A stretch of 64,000 bases of DNA from Clostridium cellulovorans 743B (GCF_000145275.1 NC_014393.1:1736001-1800000); one strand, 5' to 3'; shown: positions 44,234-54,115, counted from the stretch's first letter. The notes: a model not told the origin generated them from the sequence alone. A program made the numbers and translations.

Positions 44234-46294
44234 GTGACTAAAGAAAAGTCTGATGATAAAAGCAAAAGTGTCATAGTTAAGCTTATGATTTTTTTTATAA
44301 CCTTTATATTAGCCTATGGAACGATTTTTTCTTCACTATATGTTAAAAAATATACTCTTATTTCAGGTGATATAGCAAAATTTGATATAAAATCACCTAG
44401 AGATACTGAAAATGAATATGCTACAGAAGTAAAGAAAAATAAAGTTCTTGAGACTTTAACACCCTATTATTATAAAGATATTGAAATAGAAAAACATGCG
44501 ATTACAACAATTGAAGCTCTTTTTACAAGGATAAAACAATTAAATAGTTCTACAGCCGTAGATGAAGTTGCAGTAAAAAAAATATTGGACGGTATGAGTT
44601 TAACATTAAATACAAATGATATTAGCAGGCTTTTAACTATGCCTGCAAGTGATATGGCACAATTTGAGAAAATTATTAAGGATTGTATCACTGATACATA
44701 TAAACAAAATATTGAAACTGATGATGATATTGAAAATGCTAGGGATAACGTGGCGATGATTTTTGATGAGAGCAATTTTTCTAAAGAGTATAGGGATATT
44801 GCTTTAAAAATACTAAATGAACTTATACAAAAGGACTATTTTTTAGATGAAGAAAAAACCCAAGAGGAAAAAGAGGAAGCACTAAAAAAGGTTCAATCAG
44901 TTATGATAAAAAAGGATCAGCTTATAGTAAAAGAAGGTGAGCCTATAACTGATGAGCAAATTGCTGTTTTAACAGATTTAGGTATTTTGAGCACCTCTCA
45001 AAAATCAAATTGGTACCTATATTTTACATACGCTGCGTTAATAGCTATAATATTAGTAGTACAGTGGACATATTTAACTAGATATAAAGCTCATATATTT
45101 TATAGGAATAAATCATTGATTTTAGTTAATCTTCTTAATACAGGGATGCTTTTAGGGGCTAGGGTGTTAAGTGGTTTTCCCTTTGTAATACCTTTTGCGA
45201 CAATACCTATGCTTATGACGCTTCTTTTAGATTATGAAACAGCTCTTATTATGGGGATTATTAACATTGTGCTTGTAAGTTCTATTATGAATTTTAATAT
45301 AGAACTTACTGTGATAGCTTTATTACAGGTGATATTGACTGTAACAATGTTAAAGCAAATGCAACAGAGAAATGATATATTAAAAGTTGCAGGAAAGCAA
45401 GGGGTAATAGTAGCTTTAATAGCGTTCTTTATTGGGATTTTAATAAACAACAATATAATCGTCGTAGTAAAAAATACAGGTCTTGTTGCAACAGGAAGTG
45501 TATTATCTGCTGTTTTAACAATTGGACTTTTACCGCTCCTAGAAAATATGTTTAATATAGTAACTAATACAAAACTATTAGAACTTTCAAATCCTAATAA
45601 TGCACTTTTAAGAAGATTGGTATTAGAAGCTCCAGGTACATATCAACATAGTATAATGGTCGGAAACCTAGCGGAAATGGGAGCAGAAGCTGTTGGGGCT
45701 AATACTATCTTAGCTAGAGTAGGGGCATATTATCATGACATAGGAAAGTTAAAGAAACCTTATTATTTTAAAGAAAATCAGATAGGTTTTGATAATCCTC
45801 ATGATAGATTATCCCCAGAGATAAGTGCTTCTATTATTACTGCGCATATAGAGGATGGAATTAAAACAGCAAAGGAATATAATCTACCACCAGCCATAAT
45901 TGATATAATTTCTCAGCATCATGGCAAAGATTTAGTTAAGTACTTTTTAATTACCATGAAAAATGCTTCTGATAATCCAGACGCTATTAATGAGGATGAT
46001 TTTAGATATAAAGGTATAAAACCATCAACAAAGGAAAGTGCTATAGTTATGCTTGCCGATGGGGTTGAAGCTGCAGTAAGAAGCTTAAAAGAAGCTGATT
46101 CAGAAAAAATAAAAGATATGATTGATAAAATTATTAAAAGTAGGCTTTACGAAGGTCAATTAGATGAAAGCCCATTGACTTTAATTGATTTGGAGAATAT
46201 AAAAAAAGCATTTTTTAAATGCTTAAATAGTATGTATCACCAAAGAATAGAATATCCGGTGGATAAAACCTTAAATAGTAAAGAGGAGAAGTAG
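44234..46294 (+). CDS. pgpH: Cyclic-di-AMP phosphodiesterase PgpH (7TMR-HD family)
   Basis: 686 aa. Breaks down cyclic-di-AMP. One N-terminal helix, an extracytoplasmic 7TMR-HDED domain (about 40-255), seven membrane segments (about 260-450) and a cytoplasmic HD domain with HSIMVGNLAE and YYHDIGKLKKP. GTG 44234 follows GAGGTG by six bases. It follows yqfD directly; phoH, often between them in Bacillus, is missing. Confidence 0.95.
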   Translation: MTKEKSDDKSKSVIVKLMIFFITFILAYGTIFSSLYVKKYTLISGDIAKFDIKSPRDTENEYATEVKKNKVLETLTPYYYKDIEIEKHAITTIEALFTRIKQLNSSTAVDEVAVKKILDGMSLTLNTNDISRLLTMPASDMAQFEKIIKDCITDTYKQNIETDDDIENARDNVAMIFDESNFSKEYRDIALKILNELIQKDYFLDEEKTQEEKEEALKKVQSVMIKKDQLIVKEGEPITDEQIAVLTDLGILSTSQKSNWYLYFTYAALIAIILVVQWTYLTRYKAHIFYRNKSLILVNLLNTGMLLGARVLSGFPFVIPFATIPMLMTLLLDYETALIMGIINIVLVSSIMNFNIELTVIALLQVILTVTMLKQMQQRNDILKVAGKQGVIVALIAFFIGILINNNIIVVVKNTGLVATGSVLSAVLTIGLLPLLENMFNIVTNTKLLELSNPNNALLRRLVLEAPGTYQHSIMVGNLAEMGAEAVGANTILARVGAYYHDIGKLKKPYYFKENQIGFDNPHDRLSPEISASIITAHIEDGIKTAKEYNLPPAIIDIISQHHGKDLVKYFLITMKNASDNPDAINEDDFRYKGIKPSTKESAIVMLADGVEAAVRSLKEADSEKIKDMIDKIIKSRLYEGQLDESPLTLIDLENIKKAFFKCLNSMYHQRIEYPVDKTLNSKEEK

Positions 46295-46301
46295 AAATAA
46301 A

Positions 46302-46802
46302 ATGATTTATCTTGATAACAGGCAAAGTGAAGTCGAAGTAGATGATGACTTTAATGGAACCATAAGAAAGGTTATTGATTATGCTCTTAAAGAAGAAGGA
46401 GTTAATATACCTTATGAAATAAGTATAATATATGTGGATAACGAGACAATCAGGAACATTAATAGTGACACAAGGAAGATTGATAAAGTTACGGATGTTT
46501 TATCCTTTCCTATGCTAGACTATCCTAAAGGACAGGTATATAAGAATACATATGAGGATCAATCCTTTCATGTGGTTGATTTAGATGATGGTTATTTAGT
46601 GTTAGGAGATATTGTGCTTTCTTTAGAAAAGGCAAAAGAGCAAAGTGAGGAGTATGGTCACAGCTATTTGAGGGAAACTTGCTATTTAGTTATTCATTCT
46701 GTTCTCCACCTTTTAGGGTATGATCATATGGAGGAAGAGGAAAAAGGTATAATGAGAAAACGTGAGGAAACTATTTTATCAGAATTTTCCATTGTTAGGT
46801 AG
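46302..46802 (+). CDS. ybeY: Endoribonuclease YbeY (rRNA maturation factor)
   Basis: 166 aa. Zinc-dependent endoribonuclease for 16S rRNA maturation and ribosome quality control. The metal motif is HSVLHLLGYDH (H-x3-H-x5-H). DVLSFPM is the family motif preceding it. It lies seven bases after pgpH and eight bases before dgkA. Confidence 0.96.
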   Translation: MIYLDNRQSEVEVDDDFNGTIRKVIDYALKEEGVNIPYEISIIYVDNETIRNINSDTRKIDKVTDVLSFPMLDYPKGQVYKNTYEDQSFHVVDLDDGYLVLGDIVLSLEKAKEQSEEYGHSYLRETCYLVIHSVLHLLGYDHMEEEEKGIMRKREETILSEFSIVR

Positions 46803-46810
46803 GTGAAATT

Positions 46811-47521
46811 TTGAAGAATCTACAGAAAAAAATTGTAGATAGCTTTAATTACGCTATTGAAGGAATAATTTATGCTGTAAGAACTCAACGAAATATGAGG
46901 ATAGAAATGGTGGCTACTCTAATAGTTTTAGCTGCCTGTTTTTTCTATAATATATCAAAGATCGAAATGTTAATTTTAACTGTAACTATTTCTATGGTTA
47001 TTATGGCAGAACTAATAAATACTGCAATTGAGGCAACTATAGATATGAAGAGTAACTATTATCATCCTTTAGCTAAGGTAGCAAAGAATACTGCGGCAGG
47101 GGCTGTTTTAGTTACAGCAATAAATTCTGTGATAGTAGGATATGTTATATTTTGGAATAAACTAAAATATATCAGTTTTAAAATGGTTGGAGTTATCAGA
47201 AATACTGATTCATACATGATATTTTTGGTACTGATAATTATATGTATAATCACTATAATTATCAAAGGGTTGTTTGGAGAAGGAACTCCCTTAAGAGGAG
47301 GAATGCCAAGTGGACATAGTGCTATTGCTTTTTCCATAGCAACAATGATTTCTCTTTATACAATAGAGCCAACTATAATGACCTTAAGCTATATATTGGC
47401 ACTGATAGTAGCTCAAAGTAGAGTGGACTCAAAGGTACATTCTTTATGGGAAACTGTTGTAGGTGGAGCTTTAGGAATATTCTCTACTATATTAATCTTT
47501 AAGCTTTTTCATCTTTTTTAG
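46811..47521 (+). CDS. dgkA: Diacylglycerol/undecaprenol kinase fused to a PAP2-type phosphatase domain
   Basis: 236 aa. Residues 1-115 are a DgkA-type kinase with three helices and AELINTAIEATID, as in undecaprenol kinase. Residues about 130-236 form a PAP2-like membrane phosphatase with GMPSGHSAIAFS and SRVDSKVHSLWETVVGG. The classic first PAP2 motif (K-x6-RP) is not clear. Both activities would bear on lipid-carrier recycling. Start is TTG 46811 after AGGTGA. Confidence 0.88.
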   Translation: MKNLQKKIVDSFNYAIEGIIYAVRTQRNMRIEMVATLIVLAACFFYNISKIEMLILTVTISMVIMAELINTAIEATIDMKSNYYHPLAKVAKNTAAGAVLVTAINSVIVGYVIFWNKLKYISFKMVGVIRNTDSYMIFLVLIIICIITIIIKGLFGEGTPLRGGMPSGHSAIAFSIATMISLYTIEPTIMTLSYILALIVAQSRVDSKVHSLWETVVGGALGIFSTILIFKLFHLF

Positions 47522-47554
47522 TATAGAGATTCCAATATGAAGCTTTTACTTATT

Positions 47555-47628
47555 TATATAAGTTCCAATAATCTTTATACATTTACTATTTATAAAATCA
47601 ATGTAGATTTTTAATCGGAACTTATATA
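47555..47628. promoter_or_regulatory. Long-range inverted repeat before cdd
   Basis: Perfect 12-base arms (47555-47566 and 47617-47628) enclose 50 bases. It lies in the only sizeable gap (165 bp) of the yqfC-recO run, just ahead of cdd. It may be an operator pair, a dgkA 3' structure or part of a leader. Confidence 0.4.
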
Positions 47629-47686
47629 TTAATAATATTTTTTAATATCAGTAAAAAATCAAAAGAGCAAGAAAGGAAGAACAACT

Positions 47687-48085
47687 ATGGATATAGAAAA
47701 ATTAATAGAAACTGCTTTAGATTATAGAAATAAGGCTTATGTGCCATATTCTAATTTTAAGGTTGGAGCAGCATTGCTTACAGAAGATGATAAGATATTT
47801 GGTGGTTGCAATGTTGAAAATGCTTCTTTTGGAGCAACTAATTGTGCTGAAAGGACTGCAATTTTCAAAGCTGTCAGCGAGGGATACAGTAGTTTTAAGG
47901 CTATTGCAGTAGTTGGGGATTTAAATAACTTAACTGCTCCTTGTGGTATATGTAGGCAGGTAATGGCAGAATTCTTTATCAAAGATGCTAAGGTGATTTT
48001 AGCTACAAGTAAAGATAATTATGTAATAAAAACAATGGAAGAAGTATTACCAGGTGCATTTGTAAAAGATGACCTTATAAACTAA
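47687..48085 (+). CDS. cdd: Cytidine deaminase
   Basis: 132 aa. Converts cytidine and deoxycytidine to uridine forms for salvage. The zinc site is NCAERTAIF (Cys ligand and catalytic Glu) and PCGICRQ (two Cys), the three-cysteine tetrameric type. Spacing to era is nine bases. Confidence 0.96.
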   Translation: MDIEKLIETALDYRNKAYVPYSNFKVGAALLTEDDKIFGGCNVENASFGATNCAERTAIFKAVSEGYSSFKAIAVVGDLNNLTAPCGICRQVMAEFFIKDAKVILATSKDNYVIKTMEEVLPGAFVKDDLIN

Positions 48086-48094
48086 GGAGGATTT

Positions 48095-48985
48095 ATGTTT
48101 AAATCAGGATACGTAGCAATTATAGGAAGGCCTAATGTAGGAAAAAGTACATTAATGAATAATTTGATGGGAGAAAAATTATCAATTGTTTCTCCAAGAC
48201 CGCAAACAACTAGAAATAACATTCAAACAATTTTGACAAAGAAGGATTTTCAAATAATATTTGTGGATACTCCAGGTATGCATAAGCCTAAACATAAATT
48301 AGGTGAATTCATGATGAAAAGTGTAAGCGATTCTCTTAAAGATGTAGATTTAGTAGTTTTTATGACTACCGCTGACGGAGAACTTGGACCAGGAGATAAA
48401 CATATACTTGAAGACTTGAAAAAAGTTAATAGTAAAAAGTTTTTAGTGGTAAATAAAATAGATGAAACTAAGGCTGAAACTGTAGCAGAGACTTTACAAG
48501 TGGTTGGGGAACTAGTTGAGTTTGATGAGATAATACCTATTTCTGCATTAAATGGTAAAAACACCGATAAGCTTTTGGAGTTGATGGTGGATTACTTGCC
48601 AGAAGGACCAATGTATTACCCAGAGGATATGATAACTGATGCTCAAGAGAGATTTATAGTTTCAGAAATAATAAGAGAAAAAGCTTTAAGACTTTTATCA
48701 CAAGAGGTTCCTCATGGAATAGCTGTAGAAATTGTATCTATGAAACAAGATAAAAAGAATACATATCATATAGATGTAAATATGATTTGTGAAAAAGATA
48801 GTCATAAGGGTATAATTGTTGGTAAAGGTGGATTAATGATGAAAAAAATTGCCACCTACGCAAGAGAAGATATAGAAAAACTTTTAGGTGAAAAGGTAGA
48901 TTTAAAGGTTTGGGTTAAGGTAAGAAAAGAATGGAGAGATAATCCAAATCTACTAAGAGAGTTAGGTTACAAGATGAATAAGTAA
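48095..48985 (+). CDS. era: GTPase Era
   Basis: 296 aa. Binds 16S rRNA near its 3' end and supports 30S assembly. GTPase motifs: GRPNVGKST, DTPGMHKP, NKID; a C-terminal KH domain contains IIVGKGGLMMKKI. AAGGAGG precedes the ATG. Confidence 0.97.
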   Translation: MFKSGYVAIIGRPNVGKSTLMNNLMGEKLSIVSPRPQTTRNNIQTILTKKDFQIIFVDTPGMHKPKHKLGEFMMKSVSDSLKDVDLVVFMTTADGELGPGDKHILEDLKKVNSKKFLVVNKIDETKAETVAETLQVVGELVEFDEIIPISALNGKNTDKLLELMVDYLPEGPMYYPEDMITDAQERFIVSEIIREKALRLLSQEVPHGIAVEIVSMKQDKKNTYHIDVNMICEKDSHKGIIVGKGGLMMKKIATYAREDIEKLLGEKVDLKVWVKVRKEWRDNPNLLRELGYKMNK

Positions 48986-49004
48986 TAGAAAGGAGAGAGT
49001 ACTT

Positions 49005-49739
49005 CTGGCTATTATAAAAACTCGTGGAGTGGTGCTTAAGGCTCAAGATATAAAGGAAAGTGATAAGTTAGTCACTGTATTTACAGAGGACTTTGGTAAA
49101 ATGAATATTTTAGTAAAGGGAGCTAACCGAGCTAAAAGCGCTATGTTGCCTTTAACGCTTCAGTTTTGTTTTTGTGACTTAGTTCTTTTTAAGGGAAAAT
49201 CTATGTATACAATTAACGAGGGAAATGTAATAGAATCTTTTCAAAATTTTTTAGAGGATATTGACAGCTTAGCTTATGGGTCTTACCTTATTGAACTCAT
49301 AGATATTTCCCTGTCTGAAGGTGAAGTAAATCAGTATATATTTAGAGAACTTATTACTTGTTACTATATCATGAAGAATAGGGCAAGTAGTATGGAGGCT
49401 ATCGTAGTATATTTTCAGTGTAAGCTTTTATATTATACCGGCCATGGAATTACATTAGATAGATGCTCAGTTTGCAAATCTAAGATTATAAGCTCAAATT
49501 ATTTTAATTTTCAAACTATAGGAGGAATATGCAATAGTTGTGAAAAGAAAAATGGCATTTCTGTGTCCTATGAGGCATATAGTCTTTTAAAATATATAAT
49601 GAAAATTAAATTAGAGGATATTGCCAGGATTAATTTAAGTAATGACACCTTTAAGGAAATACAAAAAATTTTACTTTATCTTATTTCCGAGAATTATTCA
49701 AGAAAACCCAAGAGTTTAGAAATACTCAATTTATTTTAA
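49005..49739 (+). CDS. recO: DNA repair protein RecO, apparent CTG start
   Basis: 244 aa from the proposed start. RecO loads RecA onto SSB-coated DNA with RecR. An N-terminal OB fold and a helical domain with four cysteines (CSVCKS and CNSCEK, a zinc-ribbon) are seen. The conserved RecO beginning (AIIKTRGVVLKAQD) is encoded just before the first canonical start (GTG 49029), and CTG 49005 lies seven bases after AGGAGAG. The annotated GTG start would cut the first strand of the OB fold. Confidence 0.92.
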   Translation: MAIIKTRGVVLKAQDIKESDKLVTVFTEDFGKMNILVKGANRAKSAMLPLTLQFCFCDLVLFKGKSMYTINEGNVIESFQNFLEDIDSLAYGSYLIELIDISLSEGEVNQYIFRELITCYYIMKNRASSMEAIVVYFQCKLLYYTGHGITLDRCSVCKSKIISSNYFNFQTIGGICNSCEKKNGISVSYEAYSLLKYIMKIKLEDIARINLSNDTFKEIQKILLYLISENYSRKPKSLEILNLF

Positions 49740-49751
49740 GGAGTGATGTAT

Positions 49752-50450
49752 ATGTCAGAAATAACTTTAGAAAAAGTAGATTTAGTAAAAGACCGTACAA
49801 AATGCACTTATCAAGAAGCTAAGGAAGCATTAGAACTTCATGACGGAAATGTGGTAGATGCAATAATTTATTTAGAAGAAAATAAAAAATCAAAAGGAAC
49901 TTTTGATAATAAGGACGAATTTATAAACTACATAAAGGAATTAATAAACAAAGGAAATATAACAAGAATAAAAATTAAGAAAGATGATCAGGTTCTTTTG
50001 GATGTTCCGGTAAATGCTGGTGTTGCGGCGGGATTATTAGCTTTAGCAATTCCTTGGGTTATACCAGTTGGAATTATTACAGCTGTAGCAGTAAAAATTA
50101 CTGTAGAAATAACTAAAGAAGACGGAACAGTAGAGGTTATTAATAAGTTTATAAAAAATACAGCTGGTAATGTTTCAGAAAGATTTCAAGATGCAAATGA
50201 TATAATGAAAGATGCTAATGAAGTTATAAAGGATACTTTACATAATATTAAAAATATGATGGATAAAGATAAGTTCCAAGGTCAAGGTAAAGATATGTTT
50301 AATGATATAAAAAACATGTTTTCTAAGGATAAGGATGAGGAAAAAAGAAAATCAAAATTCAATCAAGAGAATGTATTTACATATACGGTAGATTTTGAAG
50401 ATGTAAAAAAAGAAGATAATAATGTAGAAAAAACTCAAGATAATGAATAA
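49752..50450 (+). CDS. DUF4342-like protein with UBA-type N-terminus
   Basis: 232 aa. Residues about 5-45 resemble a UBA/TS-N helical bundle (VKDRTKCTYQEAKEALELHD), and about 60-140 fit DUF4342, with a glycine/alanine-rich hydrophobic stretch (VPVNAGVAAGLLALAIPWVI). The rest is a charged, Lys/Asp-rich helical tail. Function unknown. ATG 49752 follows AAGGAG by eight bases. It directly follows recO. Confidence 0.8.
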   Translation: MSEITLEKVDLVKDRTKCTYQEAKEALELHDGNVVDAIIYLEENKKSKGTFDNKDEFINYIKELINKGNITRIKIKKDDQVLLDVPVNAGVAAGLLALAIPWVIPVGIITAVAVKITVEITKEDGTVEVINKFIKNTAGNVSERFQDANDIMKDANEVIKDTLHNIKNMMDKDKFQGQGKDMFNDIKNMFSKDKDEEKRKSKFNQENVFTYTVDFEDVKKEDNNVEKTQDNE

Positions 50451-50481
50451 ATCGTAGGATTATTTGTAGTTTTTTATAGAA

Positions 50482-50513
50482 AAAAGATTAGCGTAGATAT
50501 ATGCTAATCTTTT
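50482..50513 (+). terminator. Terminator after the DUF4342-like gene
   Basis: A perfect 11-bp stem (50482-50492 with 50503-50513), the right arm ending in TTTT, then AATTTG. It closes the yqfC-to-DUF4342 run. Confidence 0.8.
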
Positions 50514-50652
50514 AATTTGTGGACAAGGTATAAAAATATATACTAAATTTCAAATATTAAGAAAATTAAAGCAATTCAGAGAAAACGTTTTAAAATCGTA
50601 GCTTAGTTAAAATTTAAGGATTAAAAGTGCTATACTATTTATAAGAGTACTA

Positions 50653-50661
50653 TGTTATAAT
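50653..50661 (+). promoter_or_regulatory. Extended -10 promoter of ccpN
   Basis: TG-T-TATAAT (50653-50661), without a clear -35. A CRE-like palindrome core AAAACGTTTT lies about 75 bp upstream (near 50582-50591), but its flanks fit the CcpA consensus poorly. Confidence 0.55.
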
Positions 50662-50682
50662 ACGACTATAGTTGATGGAAAG

Positions 50683-51321
50683 ATGGTGGCTATGATGAAA
50701 ATATCTAAGAGACAGAAGGAAATTATTGAGATTGTGAAGAGACATCAACCTATTACCAGCGAGAGAATCGCTGATAACTTAAATGTAACAAGAGCTGCCT
50801 TACGTCCAGATTTATCTATACTAACGATGATCGGGGTTTTAGATGCTAAACCCAAAGTAGGATACGTATTTATTACAGATACACCAAAATCATCGCTAGG
50901 GAAAAATGTACAAGAGATAAAGGTTAGAGAAGTTATGTCAAAACCGGTGGTAGTGGATGAGGGGACAAAAGTATATGATGCAATAATTCAGCTCTTTTTA
51001 AATGATTCAGGAACATTATTTGTACATAGTAACGGGTATTTGGTAGGTGCAGCTTCTAGAAAAGATTTCTTAAAGATAGCAATTGGAGGCACTGATACTC
51101 ATCAAGTACCAGTAGGCATTATAATGACGAGGATGCCAAACATAGTTATTGTAAAACCTGAAGACGATGCATATTTTGCGGCACAGAAGATAATTGAACA
51201 CGAGATAGATTGCCTTCCTGTAGTTGAAACAGTAATTAAAGACAACAGGGAGTTGTATAGAATCGTAGGGAAAATATCAAAGACCAATATTACAAAATTA
51301 TTTGTGAAGTTGACACAATAG
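50683..51321 (+). CDS. ccpN: CcpN-type transcriptional repressor (HTH plus CBS pair)
   Basis: 212 aa. In Bacillus CcpN represses gluconeogenic genes (gapB, pckA) under glycolytic conditions. An N-terminal helix-turn-helix (NLNVTRAALRPDLSILTMIGVLDAKPKVGY) is followed by two CBS domains (about 85-205) that sense adenylates. The start may be 50683, 50692 or 50695; none has an ideal ribosome site. Its neighbour ppdK is a fitting target, since PPDK links pyruvate and PEP. Confidence 0.92.
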   Translation: MVAMMKISKRQKEIIEIVKRHQPITSERIADNLNVTRAALRPDLSILTMIGVLDAKPKVGYVFITDTPKSSLGKNVQEIKVREVMSKPVVVDEGTKVYDAIIQLFLNDSGTLFVHSNGYLVGAASRKDFLKIAIGGTDTHQVPVGIIMTRMPNIVIVKPEDDAYFAAQKIIEHEIDCLPVVETVIKDNRELYRIVGKISKTNITKLFVKLTQ

Positions 51322-51398
51322 TAAATTTTAGTTACTAACTGGGGTTACCCGTTAGACATAAATATTCACACATAATAATCAAAGGGGATGTTGTAAAT

Positions 51399-54029
51399 AT
51401 GGAAAGCAAAAAATATGTTTACCTTTTCAGTGAAGGTAATGCATCGATGAAAAATCTGCTTGGTGGAAAAGGCGCAAACCTAGCAGAAATGACCACCCTC
51501 GGAATACCAGTACCACAAGGCTTTATTGTAACAACAGAAGCTTGTACAAAATTCTATGAGGATGGCAGAAAGATTGCAGACAGCATTATAGAAGAAATGA
51601 AAAATGCTATTGCAGATCTTGAAAGTAAAACTGGGAAGAAATTTGGAAGCACAGAAAATCCATTATTAGTATCAGTTAGATCTGGTGCAAGAGTATCAAT
51701 GCCAGGAATGATGGACACAATTTTAAACTTGGGATTAAATGATGAGGCTGTTGAAGGTTTAGCAAAATTAACTGGAAATCCAAGATTTGCTTATGACTCA
51801 TACAGAAGATTTATTCAAATGTTTTCTGACGTAGCAATGGGAATAGAAAAAAGATATTTTGAGAATGTTTTAGACAGTGTAAAAGAAGCAAAGGGAGTAT
51901 CTTTGGATACTGACCTCACTGCAGATGATTTAAAAGAAGTAGTTGTAAAGTATAAAGAAATTTACAAAAAAGAAAAGGGTGAGGATTTCCCAAATAATCC
52001 AGTAGATCAAATGGTTGCGTCAGTTCAAGCAGTATTCCAATCTTGGGAAAATCCAAGAGCTATAGTTTATAGAAGATTGAATGATATTCCAGGAGATTGG
52101 GGAACAGCTGTAAATGTTCAAGCAATGGTATTTGGTAACATGGGTGCAGATTCAGGCACAGGAGTTGCATTCACAAGAGACCCAGCTACTGGTGAAAATG
52201 TTATTTTTGGAGAGTATTTAATAAATGCTCAAGGAGAAGACGTTGTTGCTGGTATAAGAACACCTCAACCTATTTCAAAATTACAAGAAGAAATGCCAAA
52301 GTGTTATAAAGAATTCTATGATATTGCGCATAAATTAGAAAATCATTATAAAGATATGCAAGATATGGAGTTCACTATTGAACAAGGAAAACTTTACTTC
52401 TTACAAACTAGAAATGGTAAGAGAACAGCTCAAGCGGCATTAAAGATAGCTGTCGACTTAGTTGAGGAAGGATTATTAACTAAGGAACAAGCAATATTAA
52501 AGGTTGATCCAAAACAATTGGATTCATTATTACATCCAACTTTTGACCCAGCTGAGCTTAAGAAAACTGAAGTTATAGCAAAAGGTCTTCCAGCTTCACC
52601 AGGGGCTGCTTGTGGTAAGGTTTACTTTACTGCAGAGGACGCAAAATTTGCACATGATAAAGGTGAAAAAGTTGTGCTGGTTAGATTAGAAACTTCTCCT
52701 GAAGATATCGAAGGTATGATTGCTGCTGAAGGTATTCTAACAGTTAGAGGTGGTATGACTTCTCACGCAGCAGTTGTTGCAAGAGGTATGGGAACTTGCT
52801 GTGTTGCTGGTTGTGGTGAAGTATCTGTAAATGAAGAAGAGAAGATTTTCTCCGTTGGAGGAAAGACATATAGAGAAGGCGATTACATATCATTAGATGG
52901 AAGTACAGGAAATGTATATGGCGGAGCTGTAAAAACACAGACTCCAGAAATATCAGGACACTTTGGAACATTCATGAAGTGGGCTGACGACATAAGAAAG
53001 TTAAAAGTTAGAACAAATGCAGATACTCCAAGGGATGCAAAGCAAGCAATTGAATTTGGTGCTGAAGGTATTGGATTATGCAGAACTGAGCATATGTTCT
53101 TCCATGAAGAGAGAATTGCAGCTGTTAGAGAAATGATAGTTGCTAAAACAGAAGAGCAAAGAAGAAAAGCTCTAGATAAAATTCTTCCAATGCAAAAAGG
53201 TGATTTTATCGAAATATATGAAGCTATGCAAGGAAATCCTGTTACAATCAGATTCTTGGATCCACCACTACATGAGTTCTTACCAACTAGTGAAGAGGAT
53301 ATAGCTGATTTGGCAGAAGAAATGGGCTTAGAACTTGAAGAATTAAAGAATACTATCGCATCATTGCATGAATTCAACCCAATGATGGGTCATAGAGGTT
53401 GTAGACTATCAGTTTCTTACCCTGAAATAGCAGAAATGCAAACTAGAGCAGTAATTGAAGCTGCAATAGAGGTTAAGAGAAGACATGGAAGTGATGTAGT
53501 TCCTGAAATAATGATTCCACTTGTTGGAGAAATTAAGGAATTGAAATATGTTAAAGATATAGTTGTTAAAACAGCTGATTCTGTAATAAAGAATAGTGGT
53601 GTTGAACTTCAATATAAAGTTGGTACAATGATAGAAATTCCAAGAGCAGCATTAACAGCTGATGAAATCGCAAAAGAAGCTGAATTCTTCTCATTTGGTA
53701 CAAATGACTTAACTCAAATGACATTTGGTTTCTCAAGAGATGATGCTGCTAAGTTCTTAAAAGATTATTATGAGAAGAAGATCTACGAGTCAGATCCATT
53801 CCAAAAGCTAGACCAAAATGGTGTAGGCAAGTTGGTTAAAATGGCAGCTGAACTTGGAAAATCAACAAGGCCAAATATAAAACTTGGAATTTGTGGAGAG
53901 CATGGTGGTGATCCTGCATCAGTTGAATTTTGCCACGAAGTAGGATTAAATTACGTATCTTGCTCACCATTTAGAGTACCAGTTGCTAGATTAGCGGCAG
54001 CTCAAGCTCAAGTAAAAAACCGAAAATAA
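51399..54029 (+). CDS. ppdK: Pyruvate, phosphate dikinase
   Basis: 876 aa. Interconverts pyruvate + ATP + Pi and PEP + AMP + PPi; in clostridia it can serve glycolysis or gluconeogenesis. The ATP-binding domain begins KNLLGGKGANLAEM; the swivelling phosphohistidine domain has GGMTSHAAVVARGMG (catalytic His); the C-terminal PEP-binding barrel includes KLGICGEHGGDP with the catalytic Cys. Length is standard. Probably co-regulated with ccpN just upstream (77-bp gap). Confidence 0.97.
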   Translation: MESKKYVYLFSEGNASMKNLLGGKGANLAEMTTLGIPVPQGFIVTTEACTKFYEDGRKIADSIIEEMKNAIADLESKTGKKFGSTENPLLVSVRSGARVSMPGMMDTILNLGLNDEAVEGLAKLTGNPRFAYDSYRRFIQMFSDVAMGIEKRYFENVLDSVKEAKGVSLDTDLTADDLKEVVVKYKEIYKKEKGEDFPNNPVDQMVASVQAVFQSWENPRAIVYRRLNDIPGDWGTAVNVQAMVFGNMGADSGTGVAFTRDPATGENVIFGEYLINAQGEDVVAGIRTPQPISKLQEEMPKCYKEFYDIAHKLENHYKDMQDMEFTIEQGKLYFLQTRNGKRTAQAALKIAVDLVEEGLLTKEQAILKVDPKQLDSLLHPTFDPAELKKTEVIAKGLPASPGAACGKVYFTAEDAKFAHDKGEKVVLVRLETSPEDIEGMIAAEGILTVRGGMTSHAAVVARGMGTCCVAGCGEVSVNEEEKIFSVGGKTYREGDYISLDGSTGNVYGGAVKTQTPEISGHFGTFMKWADDIRKLKVRTNADTPRDAKQAIEFGAEGIGLCRTEHMFFHEERIAAVREMIVAKTEEQRRKALDKILPMQKGDFIEIYEAMQGNPVTIRFLDPPLHEFLPTSEEDIADLAEEMGLELEELKNTIASLHEFNPMMGHRGCRLSVSYPEIAEMQTRAVIEAAIEVKRRHGSDVVPEIMIPLVGEIKELKYVKDIVVKTADSVIKNSGVELQYKVGTMIEIPRAALTADEIAKEAEFFSFGTNDLTQMTFGFSRDDAAKFLKDYYEKKIYESDPFQKLDQNGVGKLVKMAAELGKSTRPNIKLGICGEHGGDPASVEFCHEVGLNYVSCSPFRVPVARLAAAQAQVKNRK

Positions 54030-54115
54030 TAGGTAAAGAAAAATAAATATTATAGACTTGACTCGAGAAGTCTTATAAAACAAGTATTTAAAAGTATATG
54101 AAATTTAAAAATGAT

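Noticed and set aside
50580..50593. CRE-like site for CcpA before ccpN (AAAACGTTTT)
   Set aside because: The core is palindromic but the flanking TG and CA of the consensus are missing.
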